Assembly (NCBI RefSeq): GCF_002307475.1 | Contig: NZ_NTMH01000019.1 | Span: 1-64,000, forward strand | From: Pantoea allii | GTDB taxonomy: Bacteria; Pseudomonadota; Gammaproteobacteria; Enterobacterales; Enterobacteriaceae | Length of the DNA stretch: 64,000 bases | Reading direction: 5' to 3' | In this document: in pieces, positions 1 to 10,712 of the stretch | How the letters are laid out: each line of letters begins with the position of its first letter | How positions within the stretch are numbered: the stretch's first letter is position 1 | The notes under the pieces: model-generated | Seen by the model: the letters and a program-made list of their open reading frames with translations, nothing else | What the model was told of the DNA's origin: nothing | The model's database searches: none | Position numbers and translations under genes: made by a program

Positions 1-643
1 CCCCGCCGTTACTGTCGCACTCTGCCTTTTCGCGAATTTCGAAGGTCGTAAGGTATTGCCTTATATCCTGTCTCAGGTTGCGGGTGCCTTCTGTGGCGCG
101 GCGCTGGTTTACGGACTTTACTACAGCTTGTTTATCAATTTCGAACAAAGTCATAACATGGTACGAGGTTCAGTTGAAAGCCTGAGCCTGGCGGGCATTT
201 TTTCTACCTACCCTAATCCACAGATTGGCGTAGGTCAGGCCTTCCTGGTAGAGATGGTGATCACTGCTGTCTTGATGTCCGTGATTATGGCCCTGACCGA
301 TGATGGCAATGGCGTACCGCGTGGCCCGATGGCACCGCTGTTGATTGGCCTTCTGGTTGCCGTTATTGGCGGCTCTATGGGTCCCCTGACCGGCTTTGCC
401 CTTAACCCGGCACGTGACTTCGGTCCGAAAGTATTTGAGTGGCTGGCTGGCTGGGGCACCATTGCCTTCACTGGCGGTCATCAGATTCCTTATTTCCTTG
501 TGCCAATTTTTGGCCCACTGGTCGGTGCTTGCCTGGGTGCCTTTGGTTATCGCGCCCTGATTGGCCGCCATTTACCGGGTGCGGTGATCGTCACACCAAC
601 CAGTGACAAACCGATTGCGTCCGCGCATGAACGTAAAGCGTAA
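1..643 (+). CDS. glpF: Glycerol uptake facilitator GlpF (5' truncated by window edge)
   Basis: Inner-membrane aquaglyceroporin that lets glycerol diffuse into the cell for phosphorylation by GlpK. The reading frame is open from base 2, so the gene begins before the window. The first complete codons read Pro-Ala, the last two residues of the first NPA pore motif, whose Asn codon is cut by the window edge. The second NPA motif is present in LNPARDFGPK (about bases 410-430), with the Arg of the selectivity filter. The rest matches E. coli GlpF, including the TDDGNGVPRGP loop and the conserved GRHLP near the C-terminus; the last residues differ, as is usual for this tail. glpK starts 30 bp downstream, the normal glpFKX operon. 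The operon promoter and GlpR sites lie outside the window. Confidence 0.97.
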   Translation, partial: PAVTVALCLFANFEGRKVLPYILSQVAGAFCGAALVYGLYYSLFINFEQSHNMVRGSVESLSLAGIFSTYPNPQIGVGQAFLVEMVITAVLMSVIMALTDDGNGVPRGPMAPLLIGLLVAVIGGSMGPLTGFALNPARDFGPKVFEWLAGWGTIAFTGGHQIPYFLVPIFGPLVGACLGAFGYRALIGRHLPGAVIVTPTSDKPIASAHERKA

Positions 644-673
644 GTTCCACTTTTTATCATCAGGAATGAATTT

Positions 674-2185
<1,512 letters not shown>

Positions 2186-2196
2186 TACGCACTACG

Positions 2197-2225
2197 CCCG
2201 CGACGTCCACCGTCGCGGGTCTTTT
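2197..2225 (+). terminator. Hairpin in the glpK-glpX spacer
   Basis: A perfect 9-bp GC-rich stem (CCCGCGACG / CGTCGCGGG, loop TCCAC, 2197-2219) is followed by TCTTTT. It sits 12 bases after the glpK stop and about 60 before glpX. It could attenuate or stabilise the message so that glpX is expressed less than glpFK. The U-tract is interrupted, so termination is probably partial. Confidence 0.6.
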
Positions 2226-2279
2226 CCCCGCCTCCTCCCTCCGCTAAACTGCCAGCCTGTTTTTTGTCAGGTACATGCG

Positions 2280-3290
2280 ATGAAACGAGAACTTGCCATT
2301 GAATTTTCCCGCGTAACCGAAGCTGCTGCACTGGCTGGTTATAAATGGTTAGGGCGCGGCGACAAGAATGAAGCCGACGGTGCAGCCGTCCACGCCATGC
2401 GCCATGTTTTAAATACCATCCAGATCGACGGCCAGATTGTGATTGGCGAAGGGGAAATTGATGAAGCCCCGATGCTCTACATCGGCGAAAAAGTCGGTAC
2501 CGGCCAGGGCGATGCGGTGGATATTGCCGTTGATCCTATTGAAGGCACCCGTATGACGGCCATGGGACAGGCGAATGCGCTTGCCGTTATGGCTGTCGGG
2601 GACAGAGGCAGTTTTCTTCATGCGCCTGACATGTATATGGAGAAGCTTATCGTCGGCCCGGCGGCGCGCGGTCATATCAATCTGGATCTGCCGCTTGAGA
2701 TCAACCTGCGCAATATTGCCATCGCCATGAATAAGCCGTTGTCACAGCTCACCGTGTCCATTCTGGCAAAGCCGCGCCATGACGCCGTTATCCAACAGCT
2801 TAAGCAGCTGGGCGTACGGATATTCGCTTTCCCGGATGGGGACGTGGCGGCCTCCATTCTTACCTGTATGCCCGACAGTGAAGTTGACGTGATGTACGGC
2901 ATTGGCGGTGCGCCTGAAGGCGTGGTGTCCGCTGCGGTGATTCGTGCGCTGGATGGGGATATGCAGGGCAGATTACTGGCCCGGCATGATGTAAAAGGTG
3001 ACAGCGAAGAAAACCGGCGGATTGGGGAATATGAGCTGAAGCGTTGTGCCGGCATGGGGATTGAAGCCGGCAAGGTGCTGCCACTCCAGGCGATGGCGCG
3101 TAACGATAACGTGATCTTTGCCGCCACCGGCATTACCAGCGGCGACCTGCTGAAAGGCATAACCCGTCAGGGCAATATGGCCACCAGCGAAACCCTGTTA
3201 ATTCGCGGCAAATCGCGCACGATTCGCCGCATCCAGTCAGTGCATTATCTTGACCGCAAAGATCCCGCACTGCACCCCTTTATCCTGTAA
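2280..3290 (+). CDS. glpX: Fructose-1,6-bisphosphatase class II
   Basis: Hydrolyses fructose-1,6-bisphosphate to fructose-6-phosphate for gluconeogenesis, needed when cells grow on glycerol. The chosen ATG (2280) gives MKRELAIEFSRVTEAAALA and 336 residues, exactly the E. coli GlpX length. The frame stays open upstream to 2007 through the glpK 3' end, but that part is only a shadow of glpK. Family motifs seen are GEGEIDEAPML and the metal/phosphate segment AVDPIEGTRM, followed by GIGGAPEGVVSAA. The gene closes the glpFKX operon and overlaps the 3' end of the convergent emrD gene by 11 bp. Confidence 0.97.
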   Translation: MKRELAIEFSRVTEAAALAGYKWLGRGDKNEADGAAVHAMRHVLNTIQIDGQIVIGEGEIDEAPMLYIGEKVGTGQGDAVDIAVDPIEGTRMTAMGQANALAVMAVGDRGSFLHAPDMYMEKLIVGPAARGHINLDLPLEINLRNIAIAMNKPLSQLTVSILAKPRHDAVIQQLKQLGVRIFAFPDGDVAASILTCMPDSEVDVMYGIGGAPEGVVSAAVIRALDGDMQGRLLARHDVKGDSEENRRIGEYELKRCAGMGIEAGKVLPLQAMARNDNVIFAATGITSGDLLKGITRQGNMATSETLLIRGKSRTIRRIQSVHYLDRKDPALHPFIL

Positions 3291-4470
3291 CCGCATGATT
3301 TTCGCCGGCTGGCTGCCGTGAAAGTGGGAGCCAGCATAGCAACATCACCAGGGCAGTAATAAACATCAGCATGCCAAGGCTGAACTGATCGCGCTGTGGC
3401 ATGAGCGCCGACAGCGAAGCCACCAGCCCGGAGCCCAGGTTCTGCAGACCACCAATCAATGCGCCCGCGCTTCCTGCCAGCCAGGCATAAGGTTCCATTG
3501 CGCCGGATGTCGCCAGGGGAAACAACATACCCGCACCAAAGAAGAACAGCGATGCCGGTACCAAGAGCGTCCAGATAGTCATGATGCCAAACCAGGCCGG
3601 TACCCACATGAGCACCGCCGCCAGCAGGCAACTGTTTACCCCAAACCACATCAGGCTGTGCCAGGAACGCTGCTCGCGCCCGGCGAACCAGGCGCCAAAG
3701 AAGGCGGCCGGGATAGGCAAGATAAACAAAATACTCACGGTGAAACTGTTCAGGCCAAGCACGCCACCGAGAAGTACGCCACAGCTGGCCTCAAATACGG
3801 CAATGCCCGACAGCGCGCCAACCAACAGCAGCAGATAGCGAACGAAATTCGCATCGCGTAACAACCGGATATAGCGCGTAAAGAACGGGGTGACTTCGGT
3901 AGTGACGGGGCGCGTTTCCGGTAGCCAGCGCGCCATAGCGATCGTCACGATCAGACACAGCACCAGCAGAAAAGCGAAACAGGCATGCCAGCCAAACAGC
4001 TGCGTTAACAGCGCGCCAATAACAGGTGCGACTAAGGGGCTGGCGAGCACGCCCATGTTGAGCCAGCTGTTCGCCTGACGTAAGGCATGACCGTTATAGA
4101 GGTCGCGCGGCATAGTACGCGCCATTACGCCAGCCACGCCGGTGCCCGCGCCCTGAATCGCACTGCCGAGCACCAACATATCCAGCGACGAGGCCATCAT
4201 GGCGGTGATCGAGCCGATCATAAAGATCGCCATTCCTGCCAGGATCACCGGGCGACGTCCAACGCTGTCAGACAGCGGTCCGTAGATCAGCTGCGATCCG
4301 CCATAGGTGATTAAATACGCCGCCATCACATGCTGCATCATGCCATTACGCACCTGCAGCGCATCCGCCATCGCCGCCATGGCGGGCACATAGATGGTCT
4401 GCGCCATTTGCCCTACTGCAACCAGCGCAATGAGCATGACCAGCAACGGGCGATTTTCTATTTTTTTCAT
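3280..4470 (-). CDS. emrD: Multidrug efflux MFS transporter EmrD
   Basis: Predicted 12-helix inner-membrane drug/proton antiporter of the major facilitator superfamily. The translation follows E. coli EmrD closely: VAVGQMAQTIYVPA near the N-terminus, the MFS motif YGPLSDSVGRRPVIL, MARTMPRDLY, the ILFILPIPAAFFGAWF helix and FFFGAGMLFPLATSGAMEP. The MKKIEN start at 4470 aligns with the E. coli N-terminus and gives 396 residues. In-frame ATGs at 4473 and 4500 are possible, and none has a strong Shine-Dalgarno. It lies between glpX and fpr, which are adjacent in E. coli, where emrD is elsewhere. The gene is therefore moved or inserted relative to that species. Confidence 0.93.
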   Translation of the reverse strand: MKKIENRPLLVMLIALVAVGQMAQTIYVPAMAAMADALQVRNGMMQHVMAAYLITYGGSQLIYGPLSDSVGRRPVILAGMAIFMIGSITAMMASSLDMLVLGSAIQGAGTGVAGVMARTMPRDLYNGHALRQANSWLNMGVLASPLVAPVIGALLTQLFGWHACFAFLLVLCLIVTIAMARWLPETRPVTTEVTPFFTRYIRLLRDANFVRYLLLLVGALSGIAVFEASCGVLLGGVLGLNSFTVSILFILPIPAAFFGAWFAGREQRSWHSLMWFGVNSCLLAAVLMWVPAWFGIMTIWTLLVPASLFFFGAGMLFPLATSGAMEPYAWLAGSAGALIGGLQNLGSGLVASLSALMPQRDQFSLGMLMFITALVMLLCWLPLSRQPAGENHAVTG

Positions 4471-4744
4471 CATGATTGAACAAAAGGTCTGTATGAACAT
4501 GAACGTTTAAGCAGCACAAATAACGGCTGAAACGGGTTGTGGCAGGAAAATATCAGGATTTCATGACAAAGCGAGTCATTAATGAAAAGTGAGTGTTCAA
4601 TTCACGTCAATAATGGCTACCAGGTTGTAAACTTAACAATACAGTTTGTCGATTAGAGCCTTTGCAGCCTGACAGACTGGTAATCTGCAAGTGCAGTAGA
4701 GAAGATGCTTATTCGCCTGACGATTCAACGCTGAAGGAGTAACC

Positions 4745-5491
4745 ATGGCCGAGTGGATCAATGCTCAAGTAAAGGAAGTGAAAAACTGGACCGACGCGCT
4801 GTTTAGCCTGCGGATTAAGGCACCCATTGCTCCGTTTAGCGCTGGCCAGTATGCAAAGCTGGCGCTGGAGATCGAGGGCGAACGCGTGCAACGTGCCTAC
4901 TCTTACGTCAATGCACCGAATGACGACCTGCTTGAGTTCTACTTAGTCACCGTGCCTGACGGTAAGCTAAGCCCCCATCTTCAGGCGCTGCGTCCCGGCG
5001 AGCAGGTCATGATTACCAAAGATGCTGCGGGCTTTTTTATCCTGGATGAAGTGCCGGACTGTCAGACCTTATGGATGCTGGCAACCGGTACGGCCGTCGG
5101 TCCTTATCTGTCGATTTTGCAGCAGGGCGACGGTCTGGATCGCTTCGATAACATCGTGTTAGTGCATGCCGCGCGTTACGCAGCCGACCTCAGCTTTTTG
5201 CCTCTCATGCAGCAACTTCAGCAAATCTACAACGGCAAGCTGCAGGTGATTACGGTCGTCAGCCGTGAAGAAAGTATGGGCTCATTGACCGGTCGTGTGC
5301 CGGCATTAATCGAAAGTGGCGAGCTGGAGCGGGCGGCCGGTTTACCTATAGAGGCAGAAACCAGCCACGTGATGGTCTGCGGCAACCCGCAGATGGTACG
5401 TGACACGCAGCAGTTGTTGAAAGAGACACGTGGCATGCGCAAGCACCTTAAGCGCAAGCCCGGTCATATCACCAGTGAGAACTACTGGTAA
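4745..5491 (+). CDS. fpr: Ferredoxin/flavodoxin--NADP+ reductase
   Basis: FAD enzyme that moves electrons between NADPH and flavodoxin or ferredoxin, supporting radical-SAM enzymes and oxidative stress repair. It has 248 residues, the same as E. coli Fpr. The FAD-binding RAYSYVNAP and the NADP-binding GTAVGPYLSIL are visible. The C-terminus GHITSENYW ends with the aromatic residue that stacks on the flavin in this family. The start is secure: AAGGAGTAACC directly precedes ATG 4745. The 3' end overlaps the convergent yiiR gene by 10 bp. In E. coli fpr belongs to the SoxS regulon; I could not identify a convincing soxbox in the 270-bp upstream region. Confidence 0.97.
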   Translation: MAEWINAQVKEVKNWTDALFSLRIKAPIAPFSAGQYAKLALEIEGERVQRAYSYVNAPNDDLLEFYLVTVPDGKLSPHLQALRPGEQVMITKDAAGFFILDEVPDCQTLWMLATGTAVGPYLSILQQGDGLDRFDNIVLVHAARYAADLSFLPLMQQLQQIYNGKLQVITVVSREESMGSLTGRVPALIESGELERAAGLPIEAETSHVMVCGNPQMVRDTQQLLKETRGMRKHLKRKPGHITSENYW

Positions 5492-5916
5492 CTCGCACGT
5501 TTCAGACGTAAAGGCACCGGCGTGGCACCAAAGCGGTTGTCGCCGACGGTGCCACGAAACACGCCCAGGTCCAGAATGAATCCTGCCAGAATGATAAAAG
5601 GCAGCACGCGCCCGATCACCCACTGCAGGATATCGCCGGTCATGCTCCAGTTGCCCGCCATCAGCAGCCAGGCGGCAATCAGTAACAGCGCCCAATAACC
5701 CCGGCGATCGCGATCGTGCAGGCGCTTAACCAGGATGGCGCTGGCGGGCCACAATAAACACACGATGCCAAACGCGGCCATTTGTGTATCCACCAGATCG
5801 TTACCGGCCAGAAAAAACAGCACGCTGGTTAACAGTAACCAGATCGCCTGCCAGAGCCAGAAATCCCGGCGCCCGATGCGGCCCCGAAAAGAGAAAAACC
5901 ATTGCTGTAATATCAT
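5482..5916 (-). CDS. yiiR: DUF805 family membrane protein YiiR
   Basis: Small inner-membrane protein of unknown function (DUF805) with about four hydrophobic segments. The ATG at 5916 is preceded by a strong GGAGGAAC site and gives 144 residues, beginning MILQQWFFSFRGRIGRRDFW, the hallmark N-terminus of DUF805 proteins. A second family motif, VKRLHDRDRRGYW, is present. The open frame extends upstream to 5949 without a good ribosome site. It sits between fpr and yiiQ as in E. coli, convergent with fpr and divergent from yiiQ. Confidence 0.9.
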   Translation of the reverse strand: MILQQWFFSFRGRIGRRDFWLWQAIWLLLTSVLFFLAGNDLVDTQMAAFGIVCLLWPASAILVKRLHDRDRRGYWALLLIAAWLLMAGNWSMTGDILQWVIGRVLPFIILAGFILDLGVFRGTVGDNRFGATPVPLRLKRASYQ

Positions 5917-6015
5917 GCACGTTCCTCCAGACAAAATTTTACGCTGCACGCTTTTGACCTTGAAGGTAAAAACCGTTCTAATTTGATATCGAGTTTATTG
6001 GTCAGGGCCGACAAC

Positions 6016-6606
6016 ATGAAGAATTTGCCAGGCGTACTGTTGCTGAGTCTTGCGCTAACGGTTCCGGTTTTTGCTGCCGATCCGCCACCCCTCGACAAGG
6101 CAGAACATATGCCTACCGCGCCCTACCTGTTAACGGGTGCGCCCACGCTGGATATGACTATCGGCCAGTTTCGTGAAAAATATAATCTGGCGAATCCACA
6201 ACTGCCGCTGCTGGAGTACCGCGCCATTGATTCCCGCGATGAAAAAACCGATCTGACGCGGGCAGCCACTAAGATTAACGAAACGCTCTACTCTTCCACG
6301 GCGCTTGAGCCTGGCACGGGTAAAATTAAAACGCTGCAGATCACCTGGCTCCCGGTACCGGGCCCTGATCAGAGTGCGTCCCAGGCCAAAGCCATGGATT
6401 ATATGACCGCTCTGTTACGTTTTTTTGTGCCGGGACTCACGCCAGAAGAGGGACGTAAAAAGCTGGAAACGCTGCTTAAATCGGGCAAAGGCTCACGATA
6501 CTACGAGCACGTTGAAGGTGCACTGCGTTTTGTGGTTTCCGACAACGGGGATAAAGGATTAACCTTTGCCATTGAGCCGGTAAAACTTGCGCTCGCCGCG
6601 CCCTGA
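6016..6606 (+). CDS. yiiQ: DUF1454 family periplasmic protein YiiQ
   Basis: Secreted protein of unknown function. The ATG at 6016 gives a clean signal peptide (MKNLPGVLLLSLALTVPVFA, cleavage expected before ADPPP) and 196 residues in total. The body matches E. coli YiiQ: APYLLTGAPTLD, the REKYN segment, SRDEKTDLTRAATKINE, LYSSTALEPGTGKIK and the near C-terminal FVVSDNGDKGLTFAIEPVKLAL. Neighbours (yiiR, tpiA) are as in E. coli. An in-frame codon at 5983 would place residues before the signal peptide and is rejected. No catalytic motif is evident. Confidence 0.92.
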   Translation: MKNLPGVLLLSLALTVPVFAADPPPLDKAEHMPTAPYLLTGAPTLDMTIGQFREKYNLANPQLPLLEYRAIDSRDEKTDLTRAATKINETLYSSTALEPGTGKIKTLQITWLPVPGPDQSASQAKAMDYMTALLRFFVPGLTPEEGRKKLETLLKSGKGSRYYEHVEGALRFVVSDNGDKGLTFAIEPVKLALAAP

Positions 6607-6726
6607 TGGTCGGGGCAAAAATGACGAAAAGCAAAGCCACGACGTTATTTGATCTCTATACTGTCTGGCAGACAACGTTGCCCCGGGGCAGCGCCATTTC
6701 ATGTATCGCGTTATGCGGAGGATAGA

Positions 6727-7494
6727 ATGCGACATCCACTGGTTATGGGTAACTGGAAGTTGAATGGCAGCAAGCATATGACAGCCGAACTGATCGACGG
6801 TCTGCGTAAAGAACTGTCGGGCGTTGAGGGTTGTGGCGTTGCTATCGCCCCGCCCGCGCTCTATCTTGATCAGGCGAAACATGCCATCTCCGGTAGCCAC
6901 ATCGCACTGGGTGCTCAAAACGTTGATGTGAACCTCTCTGGCGCATTCACCGGCGAAGTGTCCGCTGAAATGCTGAAAGATATCGGCGCGAAATACATCA
7001 TCATTGGTCACTCAGAACGTCGCACTTATCATAAAGAGAGTGACGAGTTCATTGCGAAAAAATATGCCGTGTTGAAAGCGACAGGCCTGGTGCCGGTTCT
7101 TTGCATCGGTGAAACCGAAGCGGAAAACGAAGCGGGCAAAACGGAAGAAGTCTGTGCACGCCAGCTTGATGCCGTGCTGACCACTCAAGGTGCTGAAGCG
7201 TTTAAAGACGCGGTCATCGCTTACGAGCCGGTATGGGCGATCGGTACCGGGAAGTCAGCCACACCTGCTCAGGCGCAGGCGGTTCACAAATTTATTCGTG
7301 ACCATATTGCCAAAAAAGATGCTGCCATCGCTGAGCAAGTGATTATTCAGTACGGTGGTTCAGTTAACGATAAAAATGCTGCCGAGCTGTTTACTCAGCC
7401 GGACATCGACGGTGCACTGGTTGGTGGCGCATCACTGAAAGCCGATGCGTTTGCCGTGATCGTTAAAGCCGCTGCGGCGGCTAAACAACGCTAA
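6727..7494 (+). CDS. tpiA: Triosephosphate isomerase
   Basis: Interconverts dihydroxyacetone phosphate and glyceraldehyde-3-phosphate in glycolysis, and so connects the glp genes to central metabolism. The ATG at 6727 (GGAGGATAGA upstream) gives [14 protein letters not shown] and 255 residues, the E. coli length. The TIM-barrel catalytic residues are visible: Lys in NWKLNG, His in IGHSERR and Glu in [11 protein letters not shown]. The phosphate-binding YGGSVN and GALVGGASL follow. The open frame upstream to 6649 has no ribosome site and is not coding by family length. It ends in a strong terminator. Confidence 0.99.
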   Translation: MRHPLVMGNWKLNGSKHMTAELIDGLRKELSGVEGCGVAIAPPALYLDQAKHAISGSHIALGAQNVDVNLSGAFTGEVSAEMLKDIGAKYIIIGHSERRTYHKESDEFIAKKYAVLKATGLVPVLCIGETEAENEAGKTEEVCARQLDAVLTTQGAEAFKDAVIAYEPVWAIGTGKSATPAQAQAVHKFIRDHIAKKDAAIAEQVIIQYGGSVNDKNAAELFTQPDIDGALVGGASLKADAFAVIVKAAAAAKQR

Positions 7495-7515
7495 CCGGCG
7501 ATTGAGAACAGCATA

Positions 7516-7541
7516 AGCGGCCTCATCAGGCCGCTTTTTTT
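7516..7541 (+). terminator. tpiA Rho-independent terminator
   Basis: An 8-bp stem AGCGGCCT / AGGCCGCT with loop CATC is followed by six T. It lies 21 bp after the tpiA stop. Its right arm and T-run also encode the last codons of cdh on the opposite strand, so the two convergent genes share this DNA. Confidence 0.9.
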
Positions 7542-8299
7542 ATGGGTTGTAGCAGGGCGCAGTCGTGATCCTGCACCTCCTCTGCCGATCCCTTATTCAG
7601 CAAAAGCCAGTTGCGCTCTACCGCCATTAGCACCAGACGACCATCTGATAAGCCGGTCAGTGCCATGCCGTATTTCCCCATTGCATTCTTAGCATCCGGA
7701 ACTTCAGACGCTAACCGGATAAAAACACTCTGTTGATCCAGTTCCGCCTGACTGAGCACCCGCACAATATAGTGATGGTTCAGAAAGGTAACATCCTTCC
7801 ACTGCGCATTGAGAGTCGGTGCCAGTCCATCCAGTTGCTGACGGACATCGGGCCGTAAGCAGGAAATATGAATATGCAGCTGGTTTTGGGTACGCCCGTA
7901 TTCGGAATTGATCGCCAGCGACAGCACAGTGTCTTTAATGGGCGAACCGAATTTCTGCGCCACTACGCCTCTGTCCTGCCAGGCAAAGCTGAAAAAATTG
8001 GGTGTGGCTGCGCTGAGCAACCGCGGGCTTTCGATGCCGGTTATCTTATCAACGGGAATTAACAGGTATTGCAAGGGGCCGTTACGGTCTTTGAGCAGTG
8101 TATAACGCTGCTGCAGATCGACTCGCTCGCAAGGCGCGGGTTGCCCGTTATTCTGCTGATTGGGTACGCACTTTTCGCTGACGATCTGCCAAAGCGCATC
8201 GGCATTGCCTTTAACATGAAGGGAAGCTATCCCCATTCCTGTCACGACAAGCACCAGCAGAAACGCAATGATGATGAAGGCCCGACGATTTGCCTGCAT
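7526..8299 (-). CDS. cdh: CDP-diacylglycerol pyrophosphatase
   Basis: Hydrolyses CDP-diacylglycerol to phosphatidate and CMP at the inner membrane. The ATG at 8299 (GGAGAGGGTAACT upstream) gives 257 residues. An N-terminal membrane anchor (AFIIIAFLLVLVVTGMGIA) leads to a periplasmic domain, with KDRNGPLQYLL and the HIT-superfamily motif LHIHIS (His-x-His). The alignment with E. coli Cdh is continuous by eye, including CLRPDVRQQLD and AEEVQDHDC. The last codons overlap the tpiA terminator. The neighbourhood (tpiA, sbp) is conserved. Confidence 0.95.
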   Translation of the reverse strand: MQANRRAFIIIAFLLVLVVTGMGIASLHVKGNADALWQIVSEKCVPNQQNNGQPAPCERVDLQQRYTLLKDRNGPLQYLLIPVDKITGIESPRLLSAATPNFFSFAWQDRGVVAQKFGSPIKDTVLSLAINSEYGRTQNQLHIHISCLRPDVRQQLDGLAPTLNAQWKDVTFLNHHYIVRVLSQAELDQQSVFIRLASEVPDAKNAMGKYGMALTGLSDGRLVLMAVERNWLLLNKGSAEEVQDHDCALLQPIKKAA

Positions 8300-8361
8300 A
8301 GTTACCCTCTCCATACTGAATCAGTCAGCATCCTCGCCTGACAGCGCCGGAATGTCACGCA

Positions 8362-8387
8362 TAAAAAAACCAGCGTTTCCGCTGGCT
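8362..8387 (-). terminator. sbp Rho-independent terminator
   Basis: Read on the minus strand: CCAGCG, loop GAAA, CGCTGG, then seven T. It is 20 bp after the sbp stop codon. GAAA is a stable tetraloop. Confidence 0.92.
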
Positions 8388-8407
8388 TAGATTGTGTCAG
8401 TCAATCG

Positions 8408-9397
8408 TTACGGCTTCATGACCTGGTCATAGGTGCCGCCGTCCGCGAAGTGGGTTTTTTGTGCTTTAGCCCAACCCCCGAATTTGTCGTCCACGGTAAA
8501 CAGTTTTACAGGGGCAAAGGTGCTGGCGAACTTCTTCGCAACCTCAGCATTGCGCGGACGATAGTAGTTTTCGGCGGCAATCGTCTGTCCCTCGGTCGAG
8601 TAGAGATACTTCAGATAGGCCTCAGCCACGGGGCGAGTTCCCTTCTCATCAACCACCTTATCCACCACGGAAACCGTTGGCTCTGCCAGAATAGACTCGC
8701 CTGGGGTGACGATCTCAAATTTGTCTTTGCCCAGCTTATTCACGGCCAGGTACGCCTCATTTTCCCAGGCGATGAGAACATCACCGATGCCGCGCTCAAC
8801 AAAGGTGTTGGTCGCGCCGCGCGCGCCGGAGTCCTGGACTTCGACATTTTTAAACAGGGCTTTCACATAACTCAGTGCTTTTGCCTGATCGCCGTTGTTG
8901 TGATCCAGCGCCCAGCCCCAGGCTGCCAGGTAATTCCAGCGAGCACCACCTGAAGTTTTGGGATTAGGCGTGATGACGGAAACACCGGGTTTAATCAGAT
9001 CGTTCCAGTCATGAATCCCTTTGGGGTTGCCTTTACGAACCAGGAACACAATCGTGGATGTATAAGGTGCCGAATTATCCGGCAGACGCTTAATCCAGTT
9101 CTTATCAATACGACCGCGTTCAGCAATGGCATCGATATCAGACTGCAGCGCCAGCGTCACAACGTCAGCACGAATGCCGTTTATGACGGATGTCGCCTGT
9201 TTGCCTGAACCACCATGCGACTGGCGGACCACCACGTCATCGCCCGTTTCCTGTTTGTAGTGCGCACTGAAGGCCTTGTTGTATTGCTCATACAGTTCAC
9301 GGGTGGGATCGTAAGAAACGTTTAACAGCTGGATATCCTTCGCCAGAACACTGCCTGATGCCAGTAACAAGCTAATACCAATGGCCCATTTATTCAT
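8408..9397 (-). CDS. sbp: Periplasmic sulfate-binding protein
   Basis: Captures sulfate in the periplasm for the CysTWA ABC importer, supplying cysteine synthesis. The start at 9397 (GGGAGAGTGCGTA upstream) gives a signal peptide, [19 protein letters not shown], and 329 residues, the E. coli Sbp length. Motifs seen: [45 protein letters not shown] and the C-terminal [16 protein letters not shown]. The open frame to 9523 is upstream noise. In E. coli it belongs to the CysB regulon; the AT-rich 146 bp before it could hold such sites, but none is clear. It stands as a single gene between its own terminator and that of pfkA. Confidence 0.97.
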   Translation of the reverse strand: MNKWAIGISLLLASGSVLAKDIQLLNVSYDPTRELYEQYNKAFSAHYKQETGDDVVVRQSHGGSGKQATSVINGIRADVVTLALQSDIDAIAERGRIDKNWIKRLPDNSAPYTSTIVFLVRKGNPKGIHDWNDLIKPGVSVITPNPKTSGGARWNYLAAWGWALDHNNGDQAKALSYVKALFKNVEVQDSGARGATNTFVERGIGDVLIAWENEAYLAVNKLGKDKFEIVTPGESILAEPTVSVVDKVVDEKGTRPVAEAYLKYLYSTEGQTIAAENYYRPRNAEVAKKFASTFAPVKLFTVDDKFGGWAKAQKTHFADGGTYDQVMKP

Positions 9398-9503
9398 TAC
9401 GCACTCTCCCAGTTCATTATGGGACAAGCGTGACATAAACTTTTTCAGAGCTAAAAGAATTAAAAATAAACGGTTATAACTTTGGGGAATATAGGAAAGG
9501 CGT

Positions 9504-9529
9504 AAGGGCATACCGTTAAGCATGCCCGT
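9504..9529 (-). terminator. Probable pfkA terminator hairpin
   Basis: On the minus strand GGGCATGC and GTATGCCC pair, with a central mismatch, about 16 bases after the pfkA stop. They are followed by TTACGCCTTT. The U-tract is imperfect, so this is a candidate. Confidence 0.5.
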
Positions 9530-9543
9530 TAAGGCTGAGAAAA

Positions 9544-10506
9544 TCAGTAAAGCTGTTTCGCCGTATCCATCCAGTCACGTTTGAACGGACGCTTCATGTT
9601 CTCAATCGCATCGATGATATCGTGATGAACCATCTTGTCGTTCTGAATACCTACGCAACGGCCACCGTAGCCCTGCATGAGCAGTTCGATGGAATAGGCA
9701 CCCATACGGGACGCCAGAATGCGGTCATAGGCACAAGGCGCGCCGCCACGTTGAATGTGGCCCAGAACCGTGGCGCGCGTTTCGCGTTTGGTTTCAGTCT
9801 CAATAAAGCGCGCCAGATCGTCGATGTCACAAATGTGCTCAGTGATGGCAACAATCGCATGCTTTTTGCCTTTCGCAATACCGGCTTTAATTTCTGCCAC
9901 CAGCTCTTCGCGGGTGTATGGAATTTCTGGCAACACGATAAATTCGCACCCGCCGGCAATGGCGGCAGCCAGGGTCAAATCACCACAATAACGGCCCATC
10001 ACTTCGACGATGGAGATACGCTGGTGTGATGAAGAGGTATCGCGCAGGCGGTCAATGGCTTCAACCACCGTCTCCAGTGCCGTAAAATAGCCAATGGTGT
10101 AATCAGTACCGGCAACATCATTATCGATAGTGCCTGGCAGGCCAATACAGGGGAAACCCATCTCGGTCAGTCGCTTCGCCCCCATATAGGAGCCATCTCC
10201 GCCAATAACGACGAGCGCATCAATACCGCGTTTTTTCAGGTTTTCAATGGCCACCTGGCGAACATCATCATTACGAAACTCAGGAAAGCGCGCTGAACCC
10301 AGAAAAGTACCGCCGCGATTAATCATATCGGACACGCTGTAACGGTCGAGATTGATCATGCGATCTTCGTACAAACCCTGATAGCCGTCATAGATACCAA
10401 AAACTTCCAGCCCTTCACTTAATGCGGACCGAACTACGCCGCGAATGGCTGCGTTCATGCCTGGGGCGTCACCGCCGCTGGTCAGTACACCAATTTTTTT
10501 GATCAT
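9544..10506 (-). CDS. pfkA: 6-phosphofructokinase I
   Basis: Phosphorylates fructose-6-phosphate with ATP, the main committed step of glycolysis and the reverse of GlpX chemistry. The ATG at 10506 (AGAGGTTGTC upstream) gives [19 protein letters not shown] and 320 residues, the E. coli PfkA length. The ATP site ([14 protein letters not shown]), the catalytic [11 protein letters not shown] with its Asp, the PEP/ADP allosteric Arg residues and the signature segment [10 protein letters not shown] are all visible. Codons upstream to 10527 are in frame but not expected in the family. A Cra-type operator lies in the promoter region. Confidence 0.99.
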   Translation of the reverse strand: MIKKIGVLTSGGDAPGMNAAIRGVVRSALSEGLEVFGIYDGYQGLYEDRMINLDRYSVSDMINRGGTFLGSARFPEFRNDDVRQVAIENLKKRGIDALVVIGGDGSYMGAKRLTEMGFPCIGLPGTIDNDVAGTDYTIGYFTALETVVEAIDRLRDTSSSHQRISIVEVMGRYCGDLTLAAAIAGGCEFIVLPEIPYTREELVAEIKAGIAKGKKHAIVAITEHICDIDDLARFIETETKRETRATVLGHIQRGGAPCAYDRILASRMGAYSIELLMQGYGGRCVGIQNDKMVHHDIIDAIENMKRPFKRDWMDTAKQLY

Positions 10507-10599
10507 GACAACCTCTGGATTGTTCAAAGCTAAGGGTTAATCCGGCCTGTTCAACGCTGATAAACACGATTGTGATGAGCGCGACATATGATGGCAGAT

Positions 10600-10632
10600 A
10601 GTATATCAAAGGCCTGCGGCTGAATTGATTCA
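10600..10632 (-). promoter_or_regulatory. pfkA promoter with Cra (FruR)-type operator
   Basis: The palindrome TGAATTGATTCA (10621-10632) differs by one base from the Cra consensus TGAATCGATTCA. On the minus strand it overlaps the expected -35 region of a TATACT -10 hexamer at 10605-10600, about 95 bp before the pfkA start. In E. coli Cra represses pfkA, so repression by occlusion of the promoter is the likely role. The site is seen; the regulation is inferred. Confidence 0.7.
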
Positions 10633-10712
10633 GGTCAGACAACTTTTCACTAATTTTTTGCAGTAATGTTAACGATATGCCGTTTCCATTTTGTTAACTT
10701 AATTCATGTAAG

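Noticed and set aside
2672..3160. 162-codon open frame antisense to glpX
   Set aside because: It is a mirror of glpX codon bias; the plus-strand gene is certain.
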